Assembly: GCA_902591315.1 (NCBI GenBank)
Contig: CACJAI010000009.1
Location: forward strand, 1 to 32,114
Length of the DNA: 32,114 nt
Direction: 5' to 3'
Origin: an uncultured Alphaproteobacteria bacterium
GTDB lineage: Bacteria; Pseudomonadota; Alphaproteobacteria; HIMB59
The position numbers and the translations under genes were made by a program. Shown one piece after another: positions 1 through 7,738 of the stretch (position 1 is its first letter; each line of letters starts with the position of its first letter). Below the pieces are notes generated by a model. That model had not been told where the DNA came from. It saw only the letters and a list, made by a program, of their open reading frames with translations, and ran no database searches.

Positions 1-2
1 CA

Positions 3-35
3 AAAATTATTTATTCAAGGAATATTTCAAAATAA
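3..35 (+). CDS. Probable C-terminal end of upstream ABC permease (UgpA), partial
   Basis: The reading frame that begins at base 3 gives ten residues and stops at 33-35, immediately before the ATG of ugpE. Its end (Y-S-R-N-I-S-K) loosely resembles the usual UgpA tail (a basic E-R-x-V-x-Y pattern). UgpA is the expected gene at this place in a ugpBAEC operon. Frame 1 is also open and stops at 37-39 with an ATGA overlap, so the frame choice is not secure. The call rests mostly on operon context; nothing more can be said from so few codons. Confidence 0.35.
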   Translation, partial: KIIYSRNISK

Positions 36-887
36 ATGAAATTCAAACCATTAGAAATACTAACACACATTATTCTCATACTTGGCGTTTTATTAATGGT
101 ATTACCAATTTGGTTTTCTTTTGCCACTTCAACTCATGATAATGTTTCAATAATGACTGAGGGAATGAAATTTTTTTTAGGTGAGAGTTTTTCTCAAAAT
201 TACAATGAAGTTTTGAATGAAAAAGGGGGTTGGTCTGAGGAAGTTACTGCAGCAAGAATGTTTGTAAATAGTTTTATTATGGCTCTTGGTATCGCAACGT
301 TGAAAGTTGTCATCTCAGCTATGTCAGCTTACGCATTAGTTTATTTTAGATTTAAATTAGCTGTTCCAATATTTTGGCTAATTTTTATTACTCTTTTAGT
401 TCCACTAGAAGTAAGAATTTTTCCAAGTTATAAAATTGTATCAGATCTTGGTCTTACAAATACATATACAGGACTTATACTCCCACTAGTTGCTTCTGCT
501 ACTGCAACATTTTTCTTTAGACAATTTTATAAAACAATCCCTGATGAATTGTTAGAGTCTGCAAAATTAGATGGTGCAAATAGTTGGAGATTTTTTATTG
601 ACTTCTTATTGCCTCTATCAAAAACAATGTTAGCGGCTATGTTTATTTTTATGTTTGTCTATGGATATAGCCAATATTTATGGCCTTTAATAATGACTAC
701 TGACGAAAAATATTGGACAGTAGTGATGGGAATGAAGATAATTTTTACAGAAAATTATGAGGGTGTTGCTTTACCTAGAACAGGTGAAAGATTTGCCTAT
801 ATTATATTATCAATGCTACCACCTGTGTTAGTTGTTGTAATTCTTCAAAGATGGTTTATCAAAGGATTGATTCAAACAGAAAAATAA
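36..887 (+). CDS. ugpE: sn-glycerol-3-phosphate type ABC transporter permease UgpE
   Basis: Inner-membrane permease of a CUT1-family ABC importer, 283 residues, the usual UgpE length. About six hydrophobic segments are visible. The cytoplasmic EAA-type loop that docks on the ATPase lies at about residues 175-195 (E-L-L-E-S-A-K-L-D-G-A). Stretches such as VPLEVRIFP, SATATFFFRQF, PLSKTMLAA and the C-terminal KGLIQTEK closely match what I recall of E. coli UgpE, so a glycerol-3-phosphate or glycerophosphodiester substrate is more likely than a plain sugar. Marine CUT1 systems do vary in substrate, and the binding protein is outside the window. The gene abuts the preceding frame and is followed two bases later by ugpC, so the two are almost certainly cotranscribed. 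Confidence 0.88.
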   Translation: MKFKPLEILTHIILILGVLLMVLPIWFSFATSTHDNVSIMTEGMKFFLGESFSQNYNEVLNEKGGWSEEVTAARMFVNSFIMALGIATLKVVISAMSAYALVYFRFKLAVPIFWLIFITLLVPLEVRIFPSYKIVSDLGLTNTYTGLILPLVASATATFFFRQFYKTIPDELLESAKLDGANSWRFFIDFLLPLSKTMLAAMFIFMFVYGYSQYLWPLIMTTDEKYWTVVMGMKIIFTENYEGVALPRTGERFAYIILSMLPPVLVVVILQRWFIKGLIQTEK

Positions 888-889
888 AA

Positions 890-1936
890 ATGAGTTTTTT
901 AGAATTACAAAATATTACTAAAATATATCCTAATGGCACTAAAGCTGTTAATGAGACTTCTTTAAATATTGAAAATGGAGAATTTGTTGTATTTGTTGGA
1001 CCTAGTGGATGTGGCAAATCAACATTATTAAGAATGATTGCAGGTCTGGAGGATATTACAAATGGAGAAATATCTCTAGATGGAAATATTATTAATAAAA
1101 TTGATCCATCTGAAAGAGATGTAGCAATGGTTTTTCAAAATTATGCACTTTATCCTCACATGTCAGTATTTAATAATATGGCTTATGGTCTTAAAAATAG
1201 AGGAATATCTAAAGAAGAGATCAATAACAAAGTTAATGATGTAGCTAAACTCTTAGAAATAGATCAATTACTCACAAGAAAACCAAGTATGCTTTCAGGA
1301 GGGCAAAGGCAACGAGTTGCAATGGGAAGAGCCATAGTTAGAAATCCAAAAATATTTTTATTTGATGAACCATTATCTAACTTAGATGCAAAATTAAGAA
1401 ATCAAATGCGTTTGGAAATCAAACGTCTTCAAAGACAAATGGGCGTAACAAGTATTTTTGTTACCCATGATCAAACAGAAGCGATGACACTAGGGGATAG
1501 GATAGTAGTAATTAACAATGGTGTTGTTGAACAAGTTGGTACACCTAAAGAGATATATTCTAAACCAAATACTAAATTTGTTGCTGAATTTATAGGATCC
1601 CCACAGATGAATTTATTTAATTGCAAAATTGAAAATGGCATAGCTCATATAGCTGATATGAAAATTAACCTTAATAATTCTACAAACATAGATGACGCTA
1701 CTTTAGGTATAAGGCCAGACGATATCCTAATATCAGATAATGGAAAGCATTCTTGTGTAGCAAATTTAGTTGAGTATCTAGGTTCAGATATGATCATTTA
1801 TTCAAAAATTGGTGATCAAGAGTTTAGTTGTAAATTGTCTTCGAAGATAAATCTAAATGCAGGAGATACATTTAAATTTGAAATATCTGGTACATCAGTG
1901 CACCTTTTTGATAACACTACTGGTTCAAGAGTATAA
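890..1936 (+). CDS. ugpC: ABC transporter ATP-binding protein UgpC/MalK type
   Basis: ATPase of the same importer, 348 residues. It has Walker A GPSGCGKST at residues 37-45, the Q-loop near Q83, signature LSGGQ at 135-139, Walker B IFLFDEP at 155-161 and the switch histidine in VTHDQTEA. The C-terminal third (about 235-348) is the TOBE/regulatory extension typical of UgpC and MalK. The frame is open from an ATG at 851, but that start would overlap ugpE by 37 bases and add 13 residues not expected in the family. The ATG at 890, two bases after the ugpE stop, matches the usual N-terminus. It ends 12 bases from the convergent nadE end. Substrate specificity is inferred from ugpE. Confidence 0.93.
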   Translation: MSFLELQNITKIYPNGTKAVNETSLNIENGEFVVFVGPSGCGKSTLLRMIAGLEDITNGEISLDGNIINKIDPSERDVAMVFQNYALYPHMSVFNNMAYGLKNRGISKEEINNKVNDVAKLLEIDQLLTRKPSMLSGGQRQRVAMGRAIVRNPKIFLFDEPLSNLDAKLRNQMRLEIKRLQRQMGVTSIFVTHDQTEAMTLGDRIVVINNGVVEQVGTPKEIYSKPNTKFVAEFIGSPQMNLFNCKIENGIAHIADMKINLNNSTNIDDATLGIRPDDILISDNGKHSCVANLVEYLGSDMIIYSKIGDQEFSCKLSSKINLNAGDTFKFEISGTSVHLFDNTTGSRV

Positions 1937-1948
1937 GTTTTACAAAGT

Positions 1949-2680
1949 TTATTTTGGTAAAATACAAACAGGGATAGGGTTCATTTTATGAACGTTATTT
2001 TTTCTAATCTCAAGATACTTTTTTCTATTTGATGATTTCTCATTAATCATTGCCTCTTCAATTTCAGAGTAACTTAAACCAACTTGATCTTCATCAGATC
2101 TTCCATCAGTCCATAAACCATCTGTTGGGGCTGCATCTATTATGTCTTGGCTTATATTTAGCTCCTTCCCCATATCCCATACTTCTGTTTTGAGACAATC
2201 TGCGATTGGAGAAATATCGACTCCTCCATCACCGTATTTTGTATAAAAACCAATTCCAAAGTCTTCAACCTTATTTCCTGTGCCAACAACAATTCCGTTA
2301 TTGCTAGCTGCTATTTGATACAAAGTCATCATCCTTAATCGAGCCTGTGAATTTGCATAACCGTGTTCAGAGTCATTTTTATCAAGAGCTGATTTAAAAC
2401 TTTCAAATACAAGAGAGAGATCTATTTTAAAGTCCGTTACATTACTAAAATTCTTTTTTAACCAGTCTATGTGATTTATACCTCTTTCATTAGTTGTTTT
2501 GTGATCAAGTATAGGCATGTTCGCAACAAAAGTTTTTAAGCGAGTTTTTGCTGACAACGTACTAGTGACAGCAGAGTCAATACCTCCTGAAATACCAATA
2601 ACTAACGCATCGACATTGTTTGAATGTGCATAATCTTTTATCCAATTTGATATAAATTCAATTTTTTCTTTGGTATGCAT
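1949..2680 (-). CDS. nadE: NAD+ synthetase, ammonia-dependent
   Basis: Cytosolic enzyme for the last step of NAD synthesis: it adenylates deaminoNAD with ATP and amidates it. At 243 residues it is the short form, with no N-terminal nitrilase/glutaminase domain, so it should use free ammonia. The PP-loop motif SGGIDSA is at residues 31-37. The substrate-binding segments V-G-T-G-N-K and K-Y-G-D-G-G-V-D lie in the middle of the protein, and the C-terminal P-T-D-G-L-W loop is present. It is transcribed away from cfa across a 125-base AT-rich spacer and converges on ugpC. Nothing is missing compared with the family. Confidence 0.93.
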   Translation of the reverse strand: MHTKEKIEFISNWIKDYAHSNNVDALVIGISGGIDSAVTSTLSAKTRLKTFVANMPILDHKTTNERGINHIDWLKKNFSNVTDFKIDLSLVFESFKSALDKNDSEHGYANSQARLRMMTLYQIAASNNGIVVGTGNKVEDFGIGFYTKYGDGGVDISPIADCLKTEVWDMGKELNISQDIIDAAPTDGLWTDGRSDEDQVGLSYSEIEEAMINEKSSNRKKYLEIRKNNVHKMNPIPVCILPK

Positions 2681-2739
2681 ATTTTGTATTACGTTAGCTT
2701 AATATTAAAAGTTCAACTATTTAATTGATATTTTAATTC

Positions 2740-2766
2740 ATTTTATCAATCAATATATGATAAAAT
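2740..2766. promoter_or_regulatory. 9-bp perfect inverted repeat in the nadE/cfa divergent spacer
   Basis: The arms ATTTTATCA (2740-2748) and TGATAAAAT (2758-2766) are exact reverse complements separated by nine bases. The repeat lies in the only non-coding DNA between two divergent genes, so it could be an operator or a weak hairpin. In sequence this AT-rich, a chance repeat of this size is possible. No confident -35/-10 pair could be fixed in the rest of the spacer (2681-2805). Confidence 0.35.
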
Positions 2767-2805
2767 TTTATAAATTTTGTATATTTAGATATTTATAAGA
2801 AAATT

Positions 2806-3993
2806 ATGTCTTTTAGGGTACTTAAATTTTTAATTAAACACTTAATCAAAACAAGATCTGTTATTATAAAATTTGATGGAAATGACCATCTTATTGACAA
2901 CGGCACTGATCCATTAATTTTACAGATCAATAACAAGAAATTTTTAAATAAAATTTTTTATGCACCTTCTCTTGTGCTTACGGAAGGATATATGGATAAA
3001 GATTACGAGTTAAGCAATTCGACCTTTTATGAGTTTTCTGAATTACTTATTGAAAATTATAATAAATACCTTGAAAAAATATCAAATACACTAATATTCA
3101 GAATTATTTTAATCATTAATCCACTATTTCAGTTAAATTTCGTTAAGAGTTCAAAAAGTAATGTCGCAAGTCACTATGACTTATCTGATAGGTTGTATGA
3201 TTTATTTTTGGATGAAACTAGGCAATATTCATGCGCATACTTCGAAAATGAAAACGATTCATTAACACAAGCACAAACTAACAAAATGAGCAGATTAGCT
3301 GACAAATTATTATTAAATTCCAATGATAGAGTTTTAGACATAGGTTGTGGGTGGGGATCACTTAGTAGACATTTTGCAGACCATCATGACTGTAAAGTAA
3401 AGGGTGTTTCATTATCTGAAGAGCAAATTAAATACTGTAATGACCAACTTAAAAAGTCAGATAAAAAAGAAAATTTATCTTATTCTTTACAAGATTATAG
3501 AGATGAAGAGAATTCTTATACAAAAATAGTTTCTGTTGGAATGTTTGAGCATGTAGGAAAACCTTTTTACAAAACATATTTTAAAAAAATTTATAATTTA
3601 TTATCTGATGATGGCGTAGCGGTAGTACATACAATCGGCAATATTAGAGTTCCGAAAATGACTCCTGCATTTATTAGAAAATATATTTTTCCTGGTGGCT
3701 ATATACCATCTTTGTCTGAGGTAATGCCAGCAGTAGAAAAATCTGGACTTATAATCTCAGATATAGAGGTTCTTAGATTACATTATGCTAAAACACTTTC
3801 TCATTGGTTTAAAAATTTTAAAAAAGAAGAAAAAGAGGTTCTTAAACTGTATGATGATAGATTTATAAGAATGTGGGAAGCTTATTTAAATTTAAGTGAA
3901 TTATCTTTTACCAAAGGTGATAATGTGATTTTCCAACTAGTTTTAACAAAAAAAAGAGACTCATTTCCTTTGGTTAGAAAAAAAATTAGTTAA
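2806..3993 (+). CDS. cfa: Cyclopropane-fatty-acyl-phospholipid synthase
   Basis: Transfers a methylene group from S-adenosylmethionine to the double bond of unsaturated acyl chains in membrane phospholipids. It is a peripheral, membrane-acting enzyme of 395 residues, the usual Cfa length. The N-terminal 120 residues form the lipid-binding part. The catalytic Rossmann domain starts at N-V-A-S-H-Y-D-L (about 119-126), a Cfa hallmark, followed by the SAM-binding motif VLDIGCGWGS at 176-185. Also present are the V-G-M-F-E-H-V-G active-site stretch and a late F-I-R-K-Y-I-F-P-G-G-Y-I-P segment. Related SAM enzymes make other fatty-acid modifications, but this full-length architecture favours Cfa. 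A 41-base gap separates it from the next gene. Confidence 0.9.
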   Translation: MSFRVLKFLIKHLIKTRSVIIKFDGNDHLIDNGTDPLILQINNKKFLNKIFYAPSLVLTEGYMDKDYELSNSTFYEFSELLIENYNKYLEKISNTLIFRIILIINPLFQLNFVKSSKSNVASHYDLSDRLYDLFLDETRQYSCAYFENENDSLTQAQTNKMSRLADKLLLNSNDRVLDIGCGWGSLSRHFADHHDCKVKGVSLSEEQIKYCNDQLKKSDKKENLSYSLQDYRDEENSYTKIVSVGMFEHVGKPFYKTYFKKIYNLLSDDGVAVVHTIGNIRVPKMTPAFIRKYIFPGGYIPSLSEVMPAVEKSGLIISDIEVLRLHYAKTLSHWFKNFKKEEKEVLKLYDDRFIRMWEAYLNLSELSFTKGDNVIFQLVLTKKRDSFPLVRKKIS

Positions 3994-4034
3994 ATATCTC
4001 TGTTTTTGAATTCATATTCAATTATATTTACTTA

Positions 4035-4979
4035 ATGTCATATGAGCAAAAAATTATTAATTATTTTGAAAAGAATTATAAGAAAATAGGTGATGATTGT
4101 GCTTATATAAACTCAACAAAACAATTAATCTCTTCTGATACTTTAGTTGAAAATAAGCATTTTGATCTAAAGTATTTTACTCCTCAAAACATAGCTCACA
4201 GACTTTTTCTTTCAAATTATAGTGATATTCAATCCTCAGGTGGCGTACCTAAATATGTTCTACTAAATATTAGTTTCCCAAATAAAAACTATAATTTTGT
4301 GCAACAAATAATAACTAATTTTCATAGAATATGCCTAAGAAATAAGATTGAGATAATAGGCGGGGATACTACTTCTTCTGAGAAAATATTTTTATCTTTA
4401 ACAATTATTAGCGATAAAATTAATAATACTAAAATAACAAAGAGATCTAATGCTAAGGTTGATGATAAAATTTATACATTTTCAGGTATTGGATATTCAA
4501 AACTAGGATACCTAAGTTTATATAGTAAGTTTAAATTACCTAATAATTTAAAAAATTTATCAGTAAAACAATTTTTAAAACCTAAAATGTATATTTATCA
4601 AGATATATTTAGGCATCTAAATATTACAAGTTGTATGGATTTATCAGATAGTCTTTTATCAACTTTAGAAACTATTTCGTTGAAATCCAAAAAAAAAATT
4701 AAATTAAATAATCTCAACTCTGTTAATTCTAAGCTTTGTAAGTTTTTTGAAGAAGAAAAATATATTTCACTTATTTTATCCAGTGGGGAGGAGTATGTTC
4801 CAGTTTTTACCTCACCTAAAAACTTATTATATTTAAATAAAAAAAAACTTTTAATTGAAAGGGGTATTAGAATTATATGTATTGGAAGTGTAGAAAAAGG
4901 AAAGGGTGTAAATCTAAAAAAATTTAATCTTGCCAAAGTAAAAAAATTTGACCATTTTAAAAATAATTACTCTCTTTAA
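4035..4979 (+). CDS. thiL: Divergent ThiL-like thiamine-monophosphate kinase
   Basis: PurM/AIR-synthase superfamily kinase, 314 residues. ThiL phosphorylates thiamine monophosphate to the active diphosphate. Family landmarks are present: G-D-D at 19-21, S-S-D-T-L-V-E-x-x-H-F at 33-43, S-D at 63-64 followed by G-G-V-P, and the magnesium-binding GGDTT at 109-113. Near residue 198 the usual S-D-G-L is S-D-S-L. The rest is lysine-rich and weakly conserved. The related SelD (selenophosphate synthase) was considered because the gene ends inside the 3' end of the convergent mnmH (23-base overlap), but there is no N-terminal SelD Cys/Sec-Gly-Cys motif. No other thiamine gene is nearby. The family is secure, the substrate less so. 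Confidence 0.75.
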   Translation: MSYEQKIINYFEKNYKKIGDDCAYINSTKQLISSDTLVENKHFDLKYFTPQNIAHRLFLSNYSDIQSSGGVPKYVLLNISFPNKNYNFVQQIITNFHRICLRNKIEIIGGDTTSSEKIFLSLTIISDKINNTKITKRSNAKVDDKIYTFSGIGYSKLGYLSLYSKFKLPNNLKNLSVKQFLKPKMYIYQDIFRHLNITSCMDLSDSLLSTLETISLKSKKKIKLNNLNSVNSKLCKFFEEEKYISLILSSGEEYVPVFTSPKNLLYLNKKKLLIERGIRIICIGSVEKGKGVNLKKFNLAKVKKFDHFKNNYSL

Positions 4980-5997
4980 TAACTCTTTTAATATTTATTA
5001 AGTTGATTTTATTTAAATAAATCTCTTTATAAATATTACTGTCATTTTCAGCTCGAGTCTTTTTATAAGCTCTATCGTAATGATATTCAATTAATGATTT
5101 CACAAACTGAAAATACTCCTTTTTTTTTAAATTTACTTCAATAAGTTTAAATTCCTTTTTTGGAATAATTTTCTTTAATACAATAAGCGCATTTTTCATT
5201 AAATCTGGTGAATTAGTAAAATATTTGTAATCTTTTAAAATGAATTTCACCCTTTCTGTTAAATTACTCTTTATTTTTACATTTTTACCCAAAGGCATAT
5301 TTTTCCAAATTTTACTTGGAATACTTAACTTACCCACTTTAATACTTTCTGCTTCAACCCATATATTTTTTCTTGAATTGAAAGAGTGAAGTTTTTCATA
5401 AATTAATGTTTCAAATAATTTTTGTGATGGTTGAACAGTATTGGGTATATTTCCCAAAATAGAGCCTTTATGTTTGGCTAAACCTTCAAAATCGATCACT
5501 TGATATTTTTTTGATAATTCTTTAATAAAAAGTGTTTTCCCTACACCCGTTACACCCATAATTTGGTTAAATTTAAATTTATCAGTATTATTTTCAAAAA
5601 AATCTACTACATAACCTCTGTAAGTCTTATATCCACCCTCTAATAATGTTACGTCGTAACCGATTTGTTTAAGAACTAAATATAAACTAAGTGATCTAAG
5701 ACCACCTCTCCAACAATAAATTAATGTTTTATTTTTTTTATCAAATTTTATTTTATTAATAATTTTGGAAATATTTGCACTAATAATACTAGCTCCTTCT
5801 TTTTTAGCTAAAAAAGAATTCTCTTTATATTTTAATCCTATTTCATGACGTTGTTTATTTGTTAATACGGGATAATTTACTGATCTTGGGATATGGTCTT
5901 CAACAAACTCTAATGGGGTTCTTACATCAATTATAGTATTATAATCATCGATAGTAGTACTTTTATACGATGTTTTATTGATGCGCATATTTTTCAT
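4957..5997 (-). CDS. mnmH: tRNA 2-selenouridine synthase MnmH (SelU)
   Basis: Replaces sulfur by selenium at the wobble 2-thiouridine of some tRNAs, through a geranylated intermediate, using selenophosphate from SelD. The N-terminal rhodanese domain (about 16-130) has IIDVRTPLEF and the active-site loop CWRGGLRS with Cys95. The C-terminal P-loop domain has GVTGVGKT at 148-155, which binds the geranyl donor. At 346 residues it is close to the usual 350-370. The ATG at 5997 is used; an in-frame ATG at 5988 is equally possible, and either start overlaps the start of the divergent DUF3108 gene. Its 3' end overlaps the convergent thiL-like gene. No selD lies within the window. Confidence 0.9.
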   Translation of the reverse strand: MKNMRINKTSYKSTTIDDYNTIIDVRTPLEFVEDHIPRSVNYPVLTNKQRHEIGLKYKENSFLAKKEGASIISANISKIINKIKFDKKNKTLIYCWRGGLRSLSLYLVLKQIGYDVTLLEGGYKTYRGYVVDFFENNTDKFKFNQIMGVTGVGKTLFIKELSKKYQVIDFEGLAKHKGSILGNIPNTVQPSQKLFETLIYEKLHSFNSRKNIWVEAESIKVGKLSIPSKIWKNMPLGKNVKIKSNLTERVKFILKDYKYFTNSPDLMKNALIVLKKIIPKKEFKLIEVNLKKKEYFQFVKSLIEYHYDRAYKKTRAENDSNIYKEIYLNKINLINIKRVIKESNYF

Positions 5998-6730
5998 AAT
6001 TTTTTTAATAATATATCCATATTACCTGAACTCTAAAGTAATAAATCTAAAATATGAAATTGATTGGAAATCAATTCACCTAGCAGACTTATTCTGGAAA
6101 ATTAAAATTGAAGATAATTTATATGAAATTGATTTCACAATTAAAAGTTATGGTGTGACTGACAAAATTTATGGGTATGAGTCTATTACAAAAGTTAGTG
6201 GAGAAATTAAAGATGATAGCTTCAATCCCATAATTTACAAAAGTAAAACAAAAAGCTCTAAACAGGATAGATTTGAAAATATTATTTTTAACAAGAATGG
6301 TACTATATCAAATATTGAAATTTCAAAAGAACTCTCCAGTGATCAAATTAATTTGCAAAATACTTTAATTAATGATTATAAATTTTTCACTGATCCGATA
6401 TCACAATTAGTTCAATATTTTATTTTCCAAACAGATTCAAAAAGGTTAATTATTGATGGAATTAACATTTATGAATTATCATCCATTACAAAAAATACTG
6501 AAAACTTAAAATCTAATAATCCTTCAATATACAAGGGAAACGCTGAAGTTATAGATTTAGTATTTCCTTTTTTTAAAGGTCTTTATAAAGAGAATAAAAA
6601 AAATAATTTAGAAGTTATAACGGTTTATTCATTTGAAAAAGAAATAATTAAAATTCCTGCTAAATTTAGAATTAATTCAAAAAAATTTAAAGCTAATCTT
6701 CATTTGAAAGAATATGAAATTCTTCAATAA
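5981..6730 (+). CDS. DUF3108 family exported protein
   Basis: Function unknown. The first 18 residues are a hydrophobic signal-type segment followed by L-N-S-K, so the protein is probably exported to the periplasm. The rest is a beta-rich, lysine- and asparagine-rich chain whose opening (Y-E-I-D-W-K-S-I-H-L-A-D-L-F) and middle section (S-K-T-K-S-S-K-Q-D-R-F-E) resemble DUF3108. Members of that family are predicted periplasmic or outer-membrane-associated beta proteins. The ATG at 5981 is preferred over a TTG three bases earlier. The start lies inside the start of mnmH on the other strand. The stop overlaps the next start by one base (TAATG), indicating cotranscription with the DUF2061 gene. 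Confidence 0.7.
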   Translation: MRIFFIIFLIIYPYYLNSKVINLKYEIDWKSIHLADLFWKIKIEDNLYEIDFTIKSYGVTDKIYGYESITKVSGEIKDDSFNPIIYKSKTKSSKQDRFENIIFNKNGTISNIEISKELSSDQINLQNTLINDYKFFTDPISQLVQYFIFQTDSKRLIIDGINIYELSSITKNTENLKSNNPSIYKGNAEVIDLVFPFFKGLYKENKKNNLEVITVYSFEKEIIKIPAKFRINSKKFKANLHLKEYEILQ

Positions 6731-7161
6731 TGAAAGTAACAAAAAATAGATCAATCTTAAAAACTATAAGTTATAGAATAGTTGGTTTTATAAATACTTT
6801 TCTGATAAGTTTTTTTGTTATTTCTTATGGTTCAGAAAACTTTGATGCAACTTCTCCTTTCTATGTAGCTTTAATTGTTTTCATTTTAAAAATGATTACA
6901 TACTATTTTCATGAAAGAGTATGGAATTTATACAAATATGGCAGATTTAATCAAAAAGTAATTAGACTCAGATCATTTTTCAAGGCACTCACATGGAGAT
7001 TAGCCGCATCTACAATAACATTTATTTCTGCTATGTTTATTACATCAAACTTAGATTGGACAAAATCCATTGTCATTTATGAAATAATGAATGGTATATT
7101 AATTTATTATATTCATGAGAGAGTCTGGAATAAAATTCAATGGGGAAGAATTAAAATATGA
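6730..7161 (+). CDS. Membrane protein with two DUF2061 repeats
   Basis: Inner-membrane protein of 143 residues built from two copies of the DUF2061 unit. Each copy begins with a K-(S/T)-x-(S/T)-(Y/W)-R motif (about residues 10-15 and 85-90), has two hydrophobic helices, and ends with H-E-R-V-W-N followed by a short linker and G-R (around residues 60-72 and 128-140). Many DUF2061 proteins carry one copy, and double forms are also known. The role of the family is not established. It is joined by one-base and four-base (ATGA) overlaps to the genes before and after, so it belongs to an operon of small envelope proteins. Confidence 0.82.
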   Translation: MKVTKNRSILKTISYRIVGFINTFLISFFVISYGSENFDATSPFYVALIVFILKMITYYFHERVWNLYKYGRFNQKVIRLRSFFKALTWRLAASTITFISAMFITSNLDWTKSIVIYEIMNGILIYYIHERVWNKIQWGRIKI

Positions 7162-7505
7162 ATTTCATATTTAAAATTGAAAATAACCTTATGGAGCTTT
7201 TTAAAGGCAATTTACCTTTATACAAAAGTTATTGGATTTATTACGTTCTTGTTAATTTCCTTATTTCGGCACCTCTATTGCTCGTCACAAAAATACATAT
7301 ACAAAATTTTATTTATACATTTTCATTATATCTTGTATTAAATCTAATCTATTACTTTACATCTTGCATTGGTGTTTGGAGAAGTTCTCAAAAATATAAA
7401 GGCAATAAAATACTATCTTTTTTAGCTAGATTAATCGTAGTAATAGGCATATCTACAACTATCTTAGAATTGAAAACTATCCTAACTATCATTTATAGTT
7501 TTTGA
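7158..7505 (+). CDS. Small membrane protein of unknown function
   Basis: I do not recognise a named family. The 115-residue protein has about three hydrophobic helices (near residues 25-45, 50-70 and 85-110). Between the second and third is a short polar stretch, G-V-W-R-S-S-Q-K-Y-K-G, that looks like a conserved signature rather than random sequence. It overlaps the DUF2061 gene by four bases (ATGA), so the two are translationally coupled, and an interacting role in the inner membrane is possible. There is no catalytic motif. Confidence 0.7.
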   Translation: MNFIFKIENNLMELFKGNLPLYKSYWIYYVLVNFLISAPLLLVTKIHIQNFIYTFSLYLVLNLIYYFTSCIGVWRSSQKYKGNKILSFLARLIVVIGISTTILELKTILTIIYSF

Positions 7506-7553
7506 TTATTTAAAAGCCTTCAAATATGAAAAAAAATGCATATTATCAATTTC

Positions 7554-7733
7554 ATGGATGATGAAACACAATTAAAAGTTAGAAAATTTCTCAAAAGGTT
7601 AGGGATTAGCTCACAACAAGAACTTAATCAATTCATTGAAAATAACCCTGATGTAAAGGATCTATCGATAAAAGTATCTTTTGAAATTAATAATAAGAAT
7701 GTTTTTGAGTTTGAAGATAAAATAAATAATTAA
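7554..7733 (+). CDS. Small DUF6494-like protein
   Basis: A soluble protein of 59 residues from the ATG at 7554. The opening M-D-D-E-T-Q-L-K-V-R-K-F-L-K-R-L-G-I-S-S-Q resembles the DUF6494 pattern of an acidic start, R-K-F-L-K, then V-G-V-(T/S)-S-Q. The tail is a short beta-like stretch. The frame is also open from an ATG at 7536 (65 residues), but the family start favours the inner one. No function is known for the family. It lies five bases before the DUF502 gene and is likely cotranscribed with it. Confidence 0.6.
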   Translation: MDDETQLKVRKFLKRLGISSQQELNQFIENNPDVKDLSIKVSFEINNKNVFEFEDKINN

Positions 7734-7738
7734 TATAA

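Noticed and set aside
851..889. Upstream ATG for ugpC
   Set aside because: It would add 13 non-homologous residues that lie in the ugpE coding end; ATG 890 gives the normal ABC N-terminus.
4598..4936. Minus-strand 112-codon frame inside the thiL-like gene
   Set aside because: It lies wholly opposite a gene with recognisable motifs and has a random, Phe/Ser-rich composition.
4035..4979. selD identity for the kinase beside mnmH
   Set aside because: The S-S-D-T-L-V-E-x-x-H-F and GGDTT motifs are ThiL-like, and no SelD N-terminal Cys/Sec motif is present.
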